NCBI RefSeq assembly: GCF_014075995.1
Contig: NZ_CP055153.1
Location: 1,674,001-1,738,000, forward strand
Direction: 5' to 3'
Source of the DNA: Adhaeribacter radiodurans
GTDB taxonomy: Bacteria > Bacteroidota > Bacteroidia > Cytophagales > Hymenobacteraceae
DNA: 64,000 bases
Shown: piece after piece, positions 9,002-18,684 of the stretch
Numbering within the stretch: the first letter of the stretch is position 1
How the letters are laid out: the number at the start of each line of letters is the position of its first letter
The notes under the pieces: generated by a model
The model's input: the letters and a program-made list of their open reading frames with translations, nothing else
What the model was told of the DNA's origin: nothing
The model's database searches: none
Program-made: the position numbers and the translations under genes

Positions 9002-9411
9002 AACTTTATTTTTGGTTAATTGGTTAAGTAATAAGTAAAGTATTAATGCAATGCAATTAGGTAATAAAGCACTCGTATCGAGCTACCAGATACAAGGTTT
9101 ATTTCTATTTAATTAATAGGAGCAGGAGCGAAATAAGTTTAAATACAAAAATGATAGTATTGTTTAAAAAGAGTATTTTCTATCTATGCGTATAGAAACT
9201 TTTTTGCCAAACTATCCTCTGTTTTTATATCTCACTTATTAGGGTAATAAGTTAATACTTTTATATCGTTTATAGAGATTTTGTTTACCCAATTATAATA
9301 ATTTATTTAAAACTATAAGGTATTTATACTCAAATATTTTAATACATCATTAAGATAGCATTTATTCATTTATAAGATTTATGGTAAATGGTAAATGGTA
9401 TTTGCTAATTG
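9002..9411. other. 410-bp AT-rich intergenic region
   Basis: No gene or strong structure is seen between the two DoxX-like genes. A short tandem (ATGGTAA ATGGTAA ATGGTA) occurs at about 9379-9400, just after the stop of the next minus-strand gene. Confidence 0.5.
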
Positions 9412-9765
9412 CTATTTAGTAAATGTATATGCCCACCAGATTAAAACGCCTTGCAGCGGTAATCGCAGCCATGTAAGCCACCACCCGGCCTGATGGAGTT
9501 GCGTATACTGCAAAGCCATTTGAATATTAGCTGGAAATACGGCAATTAATAAAGCAATTAATAGCCAGGCAGCTAAAGGCCGGGTTTGGCCAGGAATTAA
9601 TAAAAAACCAAATACTACTTCACAAACGCCGCTGGCAAAAATTAAAAATTCCGGATAAGGCAGCCAAGGTGGCATAATGGCCAGGTACATTTTGGGGCGC
9701 CAAAAATGAACAATTCCGGCACCTACGTAAAGTAACACCATTAAGTAAAGCGATAAATTTTTCAT
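9412..9765 (-). CDS. Small DoxX-like membrane protein
   Basis: This 117-residue protein has four predicted membrane segments. The pattern VLLYVGAGIVHFWRPKMYLAIMPPW followed by FASGVCEVVFGFLLIPG resembles the short DoxX/DoxD-like proteins that often have the motif HFxxPxxYxxIxPxxLP. The sequence also ends in aromatic residues typical of that group. The function is unknown. It starts 46 bp from the divergent membrane protein at 9811, so the two genes may share a control region. Confidence 0.7.
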   Translation of the reverse strand: MKNLSLYLMVLLYVGAGIVHFWRPKMYLAIMPPWLPYPEFLIFASGVCEVVFGFLLIPGQTRPLAAWLLIALLIAVFPANIQMALQYTQLHQAGWWLTWLRLPLQGVLIWWAYTFTK

Positions 9766-9810
9766 AGTGCTATGTACGGTAACTTTCTAATCTTTAGTTA
9801 AATTGATTTT

Positions 9811-10983
9811 ATGGATTTTACCAGCGGGGCACATCCTTTAGAAAATAAACTTCTAAATCTACCCACTATGAAAATCCCTTACTCCCTTCCGCTTAAACTT
9901 AGTACTCTTTTAGTGGCCGGAGCTGCGCTTTCCGCGGTAATAATGATGGTAACCTTAAACCTCCTGCGACCCGCTGAGAGAATTATTTATCTGGTAACCC
10001 TTGTTCCACTAATTTTGCCCTTAGGGTACGTCTTTTTCTGGCAGCGCCGCGAGAAAAAACAACAACAGCACTCACCGCACATTCTAGCATTCTGGCAAGG
10101 AGTTATAAGTTATGCTTTAGCCTTTGATATAGTAAGTTTTGGCTGGAAGAAAGTTTTTGGCTTACAATTCAGGCCGGTGCCTTTATCTATTGCCGATATT
10201 CCTACTGGTGAGCAAGTACCTTCGTGGTTGATGTGGCATTTTTATGGTTACTCGCATACGTTTGGGATGATTGTGGCAAGTGCTCAAATTATTGGTTCCT
10301 TCCTGCTGCTATTCCGACGAACCCGCTTGCTTGGAACAATAATACTGCTACCGGTTATGGTTAACATTTTATTCATCAATTATTTTTACCAATTAGGAAT
10401 TGGGCCTTTGTACCAGTCTATTGTTCTAGCTTTTGGGTTGGTGTATTTACTTTTAGCAGAGTATCCGCGATTAGTAACTTTTTTCTTTAATGCTCAGGAA
10501 TCCTTACCCGCCATTTCTTTGGGAAGTAATAAAATAAAAAATGCTGTCCGCCTACTCATAATGGTGCTGGCCTTTGGCTATATCTACTTGTTTTATCTAA
10601 GAAGCCAGGCAGCCCGCGAATCGGAATTATATGGCGTGTACGACGTGAAAAGCCTGCGTATTAATAAACAACTCACCTCTTTAAAAGCCATGGGGCAAGA
10701 TTCTATCCTTAACCGGGTGTATTTCGACGATGGCAATGCTTGTATTTTGCAGTTTAATAGCCACAAACGCCGACTCTTCGGACATTACGACTACGATCCT
10801 CAGCGTAAAACCTTTAAAAGTGTATTTAATTTTATAAGTGATCCGACCGGTGACTACATGCCCCGCCGTAAAACTGACACCTTGCAAGCTATTGTAACCC
10901 GTTTCGATTCGGGCAAGGCAATTTCTATCGCAGGTTTCATGGGCCAAGATTCTTTGCAATTGGTATTACAAAAAGTACGGTAG
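9811..10983 (+). CDS. Uncharacterised membrane protein with C-terminal soluble domain
   Basis: The N-terminal ~270 residues hold about seven membrane segments, and the last ~115 residues (from ELYGVYDVKSLRIN) look like a soluble beta-rich domain with charged and aromatic residues. I do not recognise a named family, although similar Bacteroidota proteins are sometimes labelled DoxX-like. ATG at 9811 is the first start; an internal ATG at 9868 (MKIPYSLPLK) would remove a polar leader and is equally likely. It is divergent from the small DoxX-like gene. Confidence 0.65.
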   Translation: MDFTSGAHPLENKLLNLPTMKIPYSLPLKLSTLLVAGAALSAVIMMVTLNLLRPAERIIYLVTLVPLILPLGYVFFWQRREKKQQQHSPHILAFWQGVISYALAFDIVSFGWKKVFGLQFRPVPLSIADIPTGEQVPSWLMWHFYGYSHTFGMIVASAQIIGSFLLLFRRTRLLGTIILLPVMVNILFINYFYQLGIGPLYQSIVLAFGLVYLLLAEYPRLVTFFFNAQESLPAISLGSNKIKNAVRLLIMVLAFGYIYLFYLRSQAARESELYGVYDVKSLRINKQLTSLKAMGQDSILNRVYFDDGNACILQFNSHKRRLFGHYDYDPQRKTFKSVFNFISDPTGDYMPRRKTDTLQAIVTRFDSGKAISIAGFMGQDSLQLVLQKVR

Positions 10984-11188
10984 CTTTAGATATATTCTTA
11001 GAAAAAGTGACTGCTTTAAATTAAAGGATTGTGATGAGTGTAGCCTGATTTAAGTTTTGAGACCTGAAATAAGGTAAGGGTACTTTCTTAAGGGGTATTT
11101 CGAAATTATCGAGTTAACCAATCAATGTTGACTTAATTAAAAAAGGTTCTTCTACAAACTCAATACTTTAATCCTATAATTTTAGTAA

Positions 11189-11223
11189 AAACGGGAAGAA
11201 TAGCAACTCTATTCTTCCCGTTT
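11189..11223. terminator. Bidirectional terminator
   Basis: A perfect 15-bp stem: AAACGGGAAGAATAG at 11189-11203 and CTATTCTTCCCGTTT at 11209-11223 with a 5-base loop. It sits between convergent genes, with T-rich sequence on the minus-strand side. Confidence 0.85.
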
Positions 11224-11266
11224 AGCATTAAGCCTTAAATGTTGTTGAACTGAGTTTTTGAATTGG

Positions 11267-11551
11267 TTACTGGAGTAGTAATTTTTGCCACTCGGCATGG
11301 CGGCGGATATAAGCTGAAACAGCAGGGAAGGAGGCAATTACTTTATAATTATTCTCTTGGGCGTATTGCAATCCCGTTTTAATTAACTCGTTGGCTACTC
11401 CTTGATTGCGCAAATCCTCGTCCACGTAGGTATGCGCAAAGTCAATCACGTTTTCACGGGGCAACGAATACGCGAGTTCCCCACCCTGGCCGTCAATATC
11501 AACGGTAAATTCCTGATCTTCGGTATTATGTTTTACTTGGATGTCTGTCAT
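11267..11551 (-). CDS. Small GNAT-like N-acetyltransferase (COG2388 type)
   Basis: This 94-residue single domain has GGELAYSLPREN, then IDFAHTYVDEDLRNQGVANELIKTGL near residues 36-61, and ends with FPAVSAYIRRHAEW. The R-N-Q-G-V-A segment is the shortened acetyl-CoA pyrophosphate-binding loop of the small GNAT group. Known members are compact acetyltransferases of unknown substrate. The C-terminal pattern (PYVxxYIxRHPEY type) is the hallmark of this group. Confidence 0.87.
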   Translation of the reverse strand: MTDIQVKHNTEDQEFTVDIDGQGGELAYSLPRENVIDFAHTYVDEDLRNQGVANELIKTGLQYAQENNYKVIASFPAVSAYIRRHAEWQKLLLQ

Positions 11552-11646
11552 GGTACTAGGTAATTATATATTTGCCTTGTTAGTACCTACTTAAAAATAA
11601 AAAGTTTTACCGTAGAATAGAAAAGCATAAAATGGAAGGTATAAAT

Positions 11647-11982
11647 CTATTCAGCAGGGATAGTTTGTGAATTAAGTAATATTATCAGTAAAGGTAAAAT
11701 TAAGGCTAAAGCTAACCAAAACCAGCGCGTTATCTGGTGCTTGTGCTTCCGCGGAACCAGGTTGTTTAAAACCAGCATAGCTCCAATAATAACGGCCAGG
11801 TAAATTAAAATAAAATACACCACCGAAACCCACCGGGGTACAATTGTCGGGTCTTTAGTATCTTGGGTAAAAGGCTGATCAAACAAAAGATATTGTAAGC
11901 CAAAATACAAAGCACTCTCGAAGGCAATAAAGTAAATTAATTGCAGCAGGTTCTCGAACAAAAAAGAAAAAAGCTTTTTCAA
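11647..11982 (-). CDS. Uncharacterised small membrane protein
   Basis: This 111-residue protein has three hydrophobic segments (about residues 14-31, 50-70 and 87-105) and a basic loop PRKHKHQITRW. No family is recognised. It lies downstream of clpP on the same strand, with about 150 bp between them. Confidence 0.55.
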   Translation of the reverse strand: MKKLFSFLFENLLQLIYFIAFESALYFGLQYLLFDQPFTQDTKDPTIVPRWVSVVYFILIYLAVIIGAMLVLNNLVPRKHKHQITRWFWLALALILPLLIILLNSQTIPAE

Positions 11983-12135
11983 ACAAAAGGAGTTGAGCCG
12001 CTAAGATAATAAGGTTTTTAGTAAAAAGTGGTTTTGAACAAGTGCATTGTGGTAAATGATTTATGGCCAGGATAGAGATAAAAATTTGCCCAGCCTTCCG
12101 GCTTTTAACCAAGATTAAAAGTCAGGCAAAAACGG

Positions 12136-12849
12136 TTACTCTAACCTTTTGTTTAACTCTTGCTGATACTTCTCTCTTACTAATACTTCGTCAATCAGGC
12201 CATATTCCTTGGCTTCATCGGCTTTTAACCAGTAGTCGCGGTCGGAGGCATCGTGGATTTCCTGGTACGATTTACCAGTGTGTGAAGCAATAATTTCGTA
12301 GAGTTCCTGCCTCATTTTTAATATTTGCCGGGCTGAAATTTCTATGTCCGAAGCGGGGCCTTGTGCCCCGCTGGAAGGCTGGTGCATCATAATGCGCGCG
12401 TGTGGCAACGCCGAGCGCTTATTTTTAGCCCCGCCACACAATAAAACCGAACCCATAGAAGCAGCCAAACCGGTACAAATAGTTGCTACGTCCGGTCGGA
12501 TGTACTGCATGGTATCGTAAATACCTAAGCCCGCATATACCGACCCACCCGGACTATTAATGTAGAGCAAAATATCTTTTTTAGCGTCTACCGATTCCAG
12601 GAAGAGCATTTGGGCAACTATAATATTGGCAATATTATCATCTACCGCCGTACCTAGAAACACAATGCGATCAGCCATTAAGCGCGAAAATACATCTACT
12701 TCCCGGAAATTTACCGGTCTTTCTTCAATAACCGAACGGGTCATATTTTCCATGGTTTGCACGTACTGGTCCACGGCCAGGCCGTTTAAAGACATACCCC
12801 GCACAGCAAACTGGCGGAATTCTTTTTTGTTATAATCTGCCGGATACAT
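12136..12849 (-). CDS. clpP: ATP-dependent Clp protease proteolytic subunit
   Basis: This 237-residue serine peptidase (S14) shows the full catalytic triad: S131 in [11 protein letters not shown]156 in [11 protein letters not shown], and D205 in ASDRDYWL. The spacing is the same as in E. coli ClpP, and the INSPGGSV segment lies near residue 98. ClpP forms the 14-mer degradation chamber and works with ClpX/ClpA ATPases; no ClpX gene lies in this window. The N-terminus (about 50 residues before EVDVFSRL) is longer than in mature ClpP and probably contains a processed leader. Typical Bacteroidota ClpP is ~220-230 residues, so the length is normal. Confidence 0.95.
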   Translation of the reverse strand: MYPADYNKKEFRQFAVRGMSLNGLAVDQYVQTMENMTRSVIEERPVNFREVDVFSRLMADRIVFLGTAVDDNIANIIVAQMLFLESVDAKKDILLYINSPGGSVYAGLGIYDTMQYIRPDVATICTGLAASMGSVLLCGGAKNKRSALPHARIMMHQPSSGAQGPASDIEISARQILKMRQELYEIIASHTGKSYQEIHDASDRDYWLKADEAKEYGLIDEVLVREKYQQELNKRLE

Positions 12850-13047
12850 AAGCTTATTTTTTAGTTAGAAGTGAATAAAAAAGACATAAAAATTCTGCTC
12901 CAGCCCAAAAGGCCAGGTTAATAAAATGAATAAATATTTACTTATAATTATTAGAAGATTAGAGAAAGGAGAAAGCCAAAGCGCCGGCTTATTCTTATAT
13001 TATTTAGTAAATTTTACCAGGAATAGCTGCCAGATAAATAGAATACT

Positions 13048-13266
13048 TTAAGAAAATAGGCGTTGGTGAATAGTTTGTAACTCTTTGCGCAATTGCTCCC
13101 GTCCGGCTACCCGCAAAGCTTGATACGCCAGTTTTTGTTGTGCCAAACTGCGTTGCCAATCCTGGTCCCATAGCAGCTGGATTTCTAAGTCAACGGTTTG
13201 CTCTTCCGGAAGACTATTCTTTAAGAAATCTTCGAGCCGTTTTATCTCTTCCAGTTCTGGCCGCAT
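13048..13266 (-). CDS. Small helical protein paired with the sigma factor (possible anti-sigma-like)
   Basis: This 72-residue charged, helical protein (IKRLEDFLKNSL, then LEIQLLWDQDWQRSL and AYQALRVAGREQLRKELQTIHQRLF) resembles the small Cytophagales proteins with the pattern 'E..L.G.L....R..EA.L..D......A.Q...Y...R..GR..LR.EL..IH..L' that follow ECF sigma factor genes. I infer an anti-sigma or accessory role from position only. It lacks the zinc-binding HxxxCxxC of classical anti-sigma factors. It is downstream of the sigma factor gene, with 86 bp between them. Confidence 0.65.
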   Translation of the reverse strand: MRPELEEIKRLEDFLKNSLPEEQTVDLEIQLLWDQDWQRSLAQQKLAYQALRVAGREQLRKELQTIHQRLFS

Positions 13267-13352
13267 TTTTTCTAAGTTGTTGGTTGTACGTTTTAAGTTT
13301 AGAGCTTTGATGATTGATGCTATTATTCGGAGGTTAAAATCAAAATAGATGA

Positions 13353-13916
13353 TTACCTAAAGTGCTGAATGGTAAATGCTGCCAGTGATTTTCGAAGGCG
13401 TTCCAAACATTTAAATTTTTGCACGCTGGCACTGTGTACCGTGCGATATTGATGCTGTTTGGCTATGGCCGGTATAGATTGACCAAAGTAATAAAAAGCC
13501 AGTAACATATCCCGGCACTTTTGGCCAAGTTGCTCCACATAATTTACTAATTCCAACGTAGATGAGCCTGTTTCGGCGGGTATATCATCTGCTAGGTCCG
13601 TTTTTTCTATTACTAACGCTTCCTGCCGCTGGCGTTTTTCTAATTCACGACGCCACAGGTTTTTGCAAACGCCCATTATATAAGTAGTTACCAAGGCCGT
13701 TAGAGTAAGTTCTTCCAGCATTATTTTTTCGTAAAAAAGAATTATAGCCTCTTGCAGCAAATCCTGTGCGTCGTCGGGGGTGCCGCCTTGTTGTTTTACA
13801 TAATGCAGTACCATGGGGTAAGCCCGGGCGTAAATTTTAGTAAGCGTTTTTTCCCGGTTAGCTACTAGCTGTTGTTGCCAATCGGCAATCATTACGGGGT
13901 GGGATATCGTCTGCAT
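13353..13916 (-). CDS. RNA polymerase sigma factor, ECF-like sigma-70 family
   Basis: In this 187-residue protein region 2 runs from about residue 25 to 100 (RAYPMVLHYVKQQGG, then DDAQDLLQEAIILFYEKI and IMGVCKNLWRREL). Region 4 begins near residue 128 (EQLGQKCRDMLLAFYYFGQS) and contains the helix-turn-helix IPAIAKQHQYRTVHSASVQK, ending with CLERLRKSL. That layout is of the extracytoplasmic-function class. Its product probably directs the gene just downstream or a remote regulon. No carboxy-terminal SnoaL-type extension is present. Confidence 0.9.
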   Translation of the reverse strand: MQTISHPVMIADWQQQLVANREKTLTKIYARAYPMVLHYVKQQGGTPDDAQDLLQEAIILFYEKIMLEELTLTALVTTYIMGVCKNLWRRELEKRQRQEALVIEKTDLADDIPAETGSSTLELVNYVEQLGQKCRDMLLAFYYFGQSIPAIAKQHQYRTVHSASVQKFKCLERLRKSLAAFTIQHFR

Positions 13917-14265
13917 ACGCTTTTTTATGGTTTATCCGGATTTTAGTAAAATATCACCCTTATTTCTAGTAAAATTTACAAAAAAAATTATTCCGATATT
14001 TTATAAGTGGATTACCTAAGAAGCTGTTTCGTATAACAGATAAAAGCAGAAAATTTCGCCCCTTTATGATATGCTATCCACCAATCATAGCCTTCACTCA
14101 AATACTTGCTGGTGCAAACACCCAATAAGTGCTTTAAATAAGTAAACTTTAAAACTCTAAATAGGTGCTACATCTAAACTAATAGATTTTAAATTAAAGA
14201 GATGTTTGTTGATTTAAAATTGGGCTAAACCTTTATTTTAGGATAAATACCTTTACAAATGCTTA
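13917..14265. other. 349-bp AT-rich intergenic region
   Basis: This separates the sigma factor gene from the response regulator, both on the minus strand. It should contain the sigma factor promoter but no element matching the consensus well was found, and no RNA gene is seen. Confidence 0.45.
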
Positions 14266-14664
14266 TTAACTAAAATGCTGATCTACGATTTCGAGCAAAG
14301 CTTTTTTGGTAAGAGGTTTGTTTATAATTCCCGCAATATTGGCTTTTTTTACCTTATCCATGTCGCGTGGGTTAAGAGAAGTAGTTAACATAATAATTAC
14401 AACAGATTGCTTCTGGTCAAAATTTAGTTCTTGGTAAGCCGCCAAAAACTCGAACCCATCCATAATGGGCATGTTAATATCTAATAAAATAAGGGTTGGA
14501 CAACTTTGACCAGGACAGTTTTCTGAAATCACTTTTAGAGCTTCTGCGCCATTTCGGGAGATCAGTAATTTATCTGTTAACGACAGCCTGGTAAAAAGCA
14601 GTTCGTTTAGGTAATTGGCAGTTTCATCATCATCCACCAGTAAGGTGCAGGCAATTTTATTCAT
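14266..14664 (-). CDS. Single-domain response regulator (REC only)
   Basis: This 132-residue receiver domain carries the acidic pocket D11-D12-D13 (LLVDDDETA), phosphoacceptor D62 (LILLDINMPIMDG), the switch threonine in IIMLTTSLNP and the lysine in GIINKPLTK. No DNA-binding output domain is present, like CheY/Spo0F-type regulators. The gene lies 175 bp downstream of the multi-PAS histidine kinase on the same strand, and the pair probably forms a phosphorelay. Confidence 0.93.
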   Translation of the reverse strand: MNKIACTLLVDDDETANYLNELLFTRLSLTDKLLISRNGAEALKVISENCPGQSCPTLILLDINMPIMDGFEFLAAYQELNFDQKQSVVIIMLTTSLNPRDMDKVKKANIAGIINKPLTKKALLEIVDQHFS

Positions 14665-14839
14665 ATTCGGAAAAGGTTTTAAAACAATTACTGTTATTTT
14701 TATTTAAGTAACCGGCCAAAATTTAGGAACTATACTAGATGCCGGGATTAATGTAAAATACCTAATGATAATCAAAGGTTAATTACGCAAAAGTCTAACA
14801 GCTACTACCTGGATAAAGGCGTTAATTTACTTATATTAA

Positions 14840-17800
14840 TTAAAGACTACGTACAAAATAAACATGAAAGGTAGAACCTTCGCCCAATTTACTTTCTACT
14901 TGTATTTTACCGCCAGCATTTTCAATAATTTTTTTTACCATGTATAAACCAATACCAGTACCTTCTACGTGATTATGCAATCGCTTAAACATAGCAAAAA
15001 GTTTGTGTTGTTGCGCTAAATCTAACCCTAAACCATTATCCTGCACCGATAATATTTGGTAATTATCTGTTAAAGTACAAAATACCCGCACTTTGGGTAG
15101 CCGGTCGGGGGAGTGGTATTTGATAGCGTTAGAAACCAAATTGTAAACAATGCTACGCAGGTTTTTTTCAGAAAAACGAATGGTTGGGCAAAGGCTTATA
15201 TCTATTACTATTTGGGCCTGAGCCGCTTCCATAATTGGAGCCAGGTCTAATTGCACTTCATTTAATAAGGCAGCCAAGTTCACCGGCGAAGCTTCTTCAC
15301 TATTTTCTTTTTGTAATTTTGTGATTTCGGTTAAATGATCAATGGTGCGTTTAAAACGTTGCACCGAATCTAGAATTAAAGCTAAAGTGCGTTGCACCGA
15401 AATTTCCTGTAAACTTGTTGGTGGTAACTGTTCCAGCAATGCTTCTACCAGCCCTTCAATGTTCAGAATAGGGGCTTTTAAGTCGTGAGAAGCTGTATAA
15501 ATAAAGTTATCTAAATCTACGTTAATACGCGTGAGTTGCTGGTTGGCTTGCCGGAGTTCAGAGTTTACTGTTGCTAAATCTTCGGCCAGGCTTTTGGCTT
15601 GCTGCTCACTTTCTTTAATAGCCTGTTGCGCTTCTACCTGATCTGTTATGTCCGAAACCATGCTGTAAAACCCAACTACTTCGCCTTCCCGAATATGCGG
15701 CACATAACTGGTGCGAATGTATTTAGTAAAATTGTCACGGTAAGGCATGCGGGCTTCAAAATTCAATCGTTCACCGGCCAGCGCCCGATCAATATATGAC
15801 TTCACTCCTTGGTAGGCCTTTTCGCCTACTACCTCCCAAATTGGACGATTTAATAAATTTTCTGGTTTTTGCTGGAACCATGCCTCGTAAGCTTGGTTTA
15901 CAAATCGGTATTTTTCCTCCCGGTCGAGGTAGCTGATGAGCACCGGTAAAGCATCGGTTATAAGTTGTAGTTGTTGGGCATTGGCTTCAATTGACTGGCG
16001 TGCCTTTACCTGATCGGTTACTTCGTAGGCGAAAGCCATTACTCCATCTACTTCTCCTAGACTGTTGCGGCGGGCTTGATACGTAAAGGTAGTGTAAATT
16101 TGCTCCAGTGGTCCTCCATGTTGGCGGGCTAGCATTAAGGGCATTTCCTGAGCCACGAAAGATTCTCCCGATTGATGAACCTTAGTTATAATGTCAATAA
16201 TAGGAGTTTCCTTTAACTCCGGGAGAGCCTCCAGCAAGCTTTTACCCAAGAGCTCTCTGCCCGGAAATATTTGCTGGTAAGCTGGGTTTACTAATTGGAA
16301 AACTAAGTCAGCCCCATCCAGAATAACAATTGGGGCCGGGGCTTCCATAAACAACTGGTGCAATATTTTACGTTGCTGGTCGGCTTCCCGGCGGGCTAAA
16401 ACTTGCTCTGTTACATCGTAAGCAAAGACCGAAATACCGGCAATTTGATTATTCTCCCGGTAGGGCTGATATGTAAAATTAAAATATCTATCTTTTTTAA
16501 CCGAGTTCTTTACTTCCTCAATAGTAAGCAGCAACTCATTTCCGTAATAAGTTTCCCCGGTTTGATATACTCTATCCAGTAATGCCACAAAGCCCTGATC
16601 TACCGCTTCCGGCTGAATTTCGGCAATAGTACGTCCGCGCATAGAGCGGCCCGGGAAGAGCTGCTGGTAAGCTTGGTTGTGGTAATCTACACGATGTTCC
16701 GGTCCGCGCAGCAAAACAATGCTGGCTGGTGTTTGTTCAAAAACCTGGTAAAATGCTTCCCGTTCCTGCACTTGCCGCTTGGTGGTAGCTAATACTTCAG
16801 CTTGCAAAGAATCGGCGCGTTGTTGGGCATGCACTTTATCTGTAACGTCCACAATAAAGGCTAGAATTCCTTGAATTTGGCCTGCCCCGTTTCTTATAGG
16901 CTGATAAATAAAATCGGCGTACTGTTGTTCGTTATTGCCCGTACCTGGGTCAAAAAGTTGAATGGGGGTTTCTATACCAATAACAGGTTGCCCGGTGGTA
17001 TATACCTGGTTTAATAAATCAATAAAGCCTTGTTCCACCACTTCCGGAAAAACTTCCGCCACAGTGCGTCCGAGTTGAATGCGATTGCCAGATAACGCCT
17101 GAAAAGAATCATTAAAAAACGTGTAACGGTGCTCTGCGCCCTCTAAGGTGGCAATGCTGGCCGGTACTTGTCCTAAAATTTGGTGGAGGCGGCTCTGTTG
17201 CTCTCGTAAATGTTCCCGTTGCTGCTCTGTTTCCCACAAGGCAGCTTGTAAGGCAATGGTGCGGTCAATTACTCGGGCCTCTAATTCTTCGTTTAGTTGC
17301 TGCAGGGCTTGTTGGGTATCTAACAACTCTGCGTAATTATTGTAATACTCTTCGTTGGTGGCAACTAACTCTTCGTTGGTAGTTTGTAGTTCTTCGTTGA
17401 GCGCCTGTAATTCTTCGTTAAGTTCCTGTACTTCCTGGTGGCTGTATTCAACCTGGCGACGGGCCCGCACCTGCGCTGTTACTTCGTAGGCAAACACCAT
17501 AATGCCACTAATGTTACCTTCTAAATTGCGGGTAGCCTGGTAAATAAAATTATAATAATTCTGACCCAGATCACCGCCCGAATTATCGTGGTCCAATTGA
17601 ACCAGCATTTCGTTGGCTTGAAACGTTTCGCCGGTTTGGTATACTTTATCTAATAAACCAAAAATAGGTTGCCCGGCTAATTCGGGCATGGCTTCGGCAA
17701 TAGGTTTGCCTAGCAGCGACCGATTGCCTACGAGTTGCTGGTAAGCCGGATTTACCAGTTTAAACACGTGGTTAGGGCCTTCAAAAATGCAAACCATAGC

Positions 17801-18328
17801 TGGGGCCTGCATGAAGATATTCTTGAGTTGTTCCCGTTGCAGATCGGCATCAGACCGTGCTTCCCGTTCCCGAACCTGACTTTCGCGCAAGGCTTGTTCC
17901 ACGGCAGTACGGTCGTGGTCAGAAGTATCTGAAAAACTTACTATTAATCCTTGTCCGCTTCGTTGGGCGGCTAGTTGAAAATAGTTGTCGAGTCTGTCGT
18001 GCTGATAATTTACATCGTAGCGCCCCGGTTTACCCGATAAAAAGGTATCGCGGTAAAAAACAAAAATACCAGTTTTGGTAGCATGGGGATACAATTGGAG
18101 AAAAGTTTGACCCGGACGTGCGGGTAACTGGAGCATGCGCTGGGCTGCCTTATTCAGCATAACATACGCCAGGTCAATAATCTCAGAGTTATCTGCGTTG
18201 TATACCGGCTTAAAAAAAATTACTCCGGTTAGCGATACGTCTAACAAAGAAGAAAGTAATTCTTCGGGCGGAAATATTTCTCCTAAATTGATGGAAGGCG
18301 CAGGTGGTTGGGCAGTGGAGTCGGACAT
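14840..18328 (-). CDS. Soluble multi-PAS sensor histidine kinase
   Basis: This 1162-residue cytoplasmic kinase has no membrane segment. I count six PAS-like domains (roughly residues 20-140, 168-300, 385-510, 520-650, 660-790 and 800-915), many sharing NPAYQQL, GRTIAE.P and FAYEVT.QV. A Glu/Asn/Leu coiled coil with tandem LNEELQ-like heptads lies at about residues 297-350. The dimerisation domain has YTASHDLKAPI (phosphorylated His), followed by the N box NLVSNAIKYH, G1 DNGLGL and G2 GTGIGLYMVKK. PAS 2 to 5 look like products of internal duplication. The ligand or cofactor cannot be told. It signals presumably to the REC protein downstream. Confidence 0.93.
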   Translation of the reverse strand: MSDSTAQPPAPSINLGEIFPPEELLSSLLDVSLTGVIFFKPVYNADNSEIIDLAYVMLNKAAQRMLQLPARPGQTFLQLYPHATKTGIFVFYRDTFLSGKPGRYDVNYQHDRLDNYFQLAAQRSGQGLIVSFSDTSDHDRTAVEQALRESQVREREARSDADLQREQLKNIFMQAPAMVCIFEGPNHVFKLVNPAYQQLVGNRSLLGKPIAEAMPELAGQPIFGLLDKVYQTGETFQANEMLVQLDHDNSGGDLGQNYYNFIYQATRNLEGNISGIMVFAYEVTAQVRARRQVEYSHQEVQELNEELQALNEELQTTNEELVATNEEYYNNYAELLDTQQALQQLNEELEARVIDRTIALQAALWETEQQREHLREQQSRLHQILGQVPASIATLEGAEHRYTFFNDSFQALSGNRIQLGRTVAEVFPEVVEQGFIDLLNQVYTTGQPVIGIETPIQLFDPGTGNNEQQYADFIYQPIRNGAGQIQGILAFIVDVTDKVHAQQRADSLQAEVLATTKRQVQEREAFYQVFEQTPASIVLLRGPEHRVDYHNQAYQQLFPGRSMRGRTIAEIQPEAVDQGFVALLDRVYQTGETYYGNELLLTIEEVKNSVKKDRYFNFTYQPYRENNQIAGISVFAYDVTEQVLARREADQQRKILHQLFMEAPAPIVILDGADLVFQLVNPAYQQIFPGRELLGKSLLEALPELKETPIIDIITKVHQSGESFVAQEMPLMLARQHGGPLEQIYTTFTYQARRNSLGEVDGVMAFAYEVTDQVKARQSIEANAQQLQLITDALPVLISYLDREEKYRFVNQAYEAWFQQKPENLLNRPIWEVVGEKAYQGVKSYIDRALAGERLNFEARMPYRDNFTKYIRTSYVPHIREGEVVGFYSMVSDITDQVEAQQAIKESEQQAKSLAEDLATVNSELRQANQQLTRINVDLDNFIYTASHDLKAPILNIEGLVEALLEQLPPTSLQEISVQRTLALILDSVQRFKRTIDHLTEITKLQKENSEEASPVNLAALLNEVQLDLAPIMEAAQAQIVIDISLCPTIRFSEKNLRSIVYNLVSNAIKYHSPDRLPKVRVFCTLTDNYQILSVQDNGLGLDLAQQHKLFAMFKRLHNHVEGTGIGLYMVKKIIENAGGKIQVESKLGEGSTFHVYFVRSL

Positions 18329-18684
18329 TTAAATAATAAATAATTAATCAATAGCTAATGGTAAGTAAAGTACTTAGTAAAATAAATATTTCTTCAGATA
18401 CGGCAGGCTATCAACTACGGTTCAGCTGAAAATGTAACTCATTGCTGTTGTACTTTTACAATTTAATTAGCCTCATTTCGAATTGAAAACATACTCAGCT
18501 AGAGATTTACTAAATAATCTCTATCCCGAAAAATAATACCTTTTATCATAGAAGTTTTTTATTTGAGCTATATTCTTTTATTTAAGTAATAGTAATATTT
18601 TTAGAACTCAGGCAAAACAGAACAAATGCTACTATTCCAAACCAAACAAAGAATTAAAGGTTTGAAAAAATTGATAAAACAGCT
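18329..18684. other. 356-bp intergenic region
   Basis: AT-rich spacer between two minus-strand genes; it should carry the histidine kinase promoter. I see no RNA gene and no clear hairpin. Confidence 0.45.

Noticed and set aside
9370-9400. ATGGTAA tandem as a satellite repeat
   Set aside because: Only two and a half copies; ordinary AT-rich spacer.
11879-12112. 77-codon minus-strand frame
   Set aside because: It overlaps the 11647-11982 gene in another frame and does not look like a protein family.
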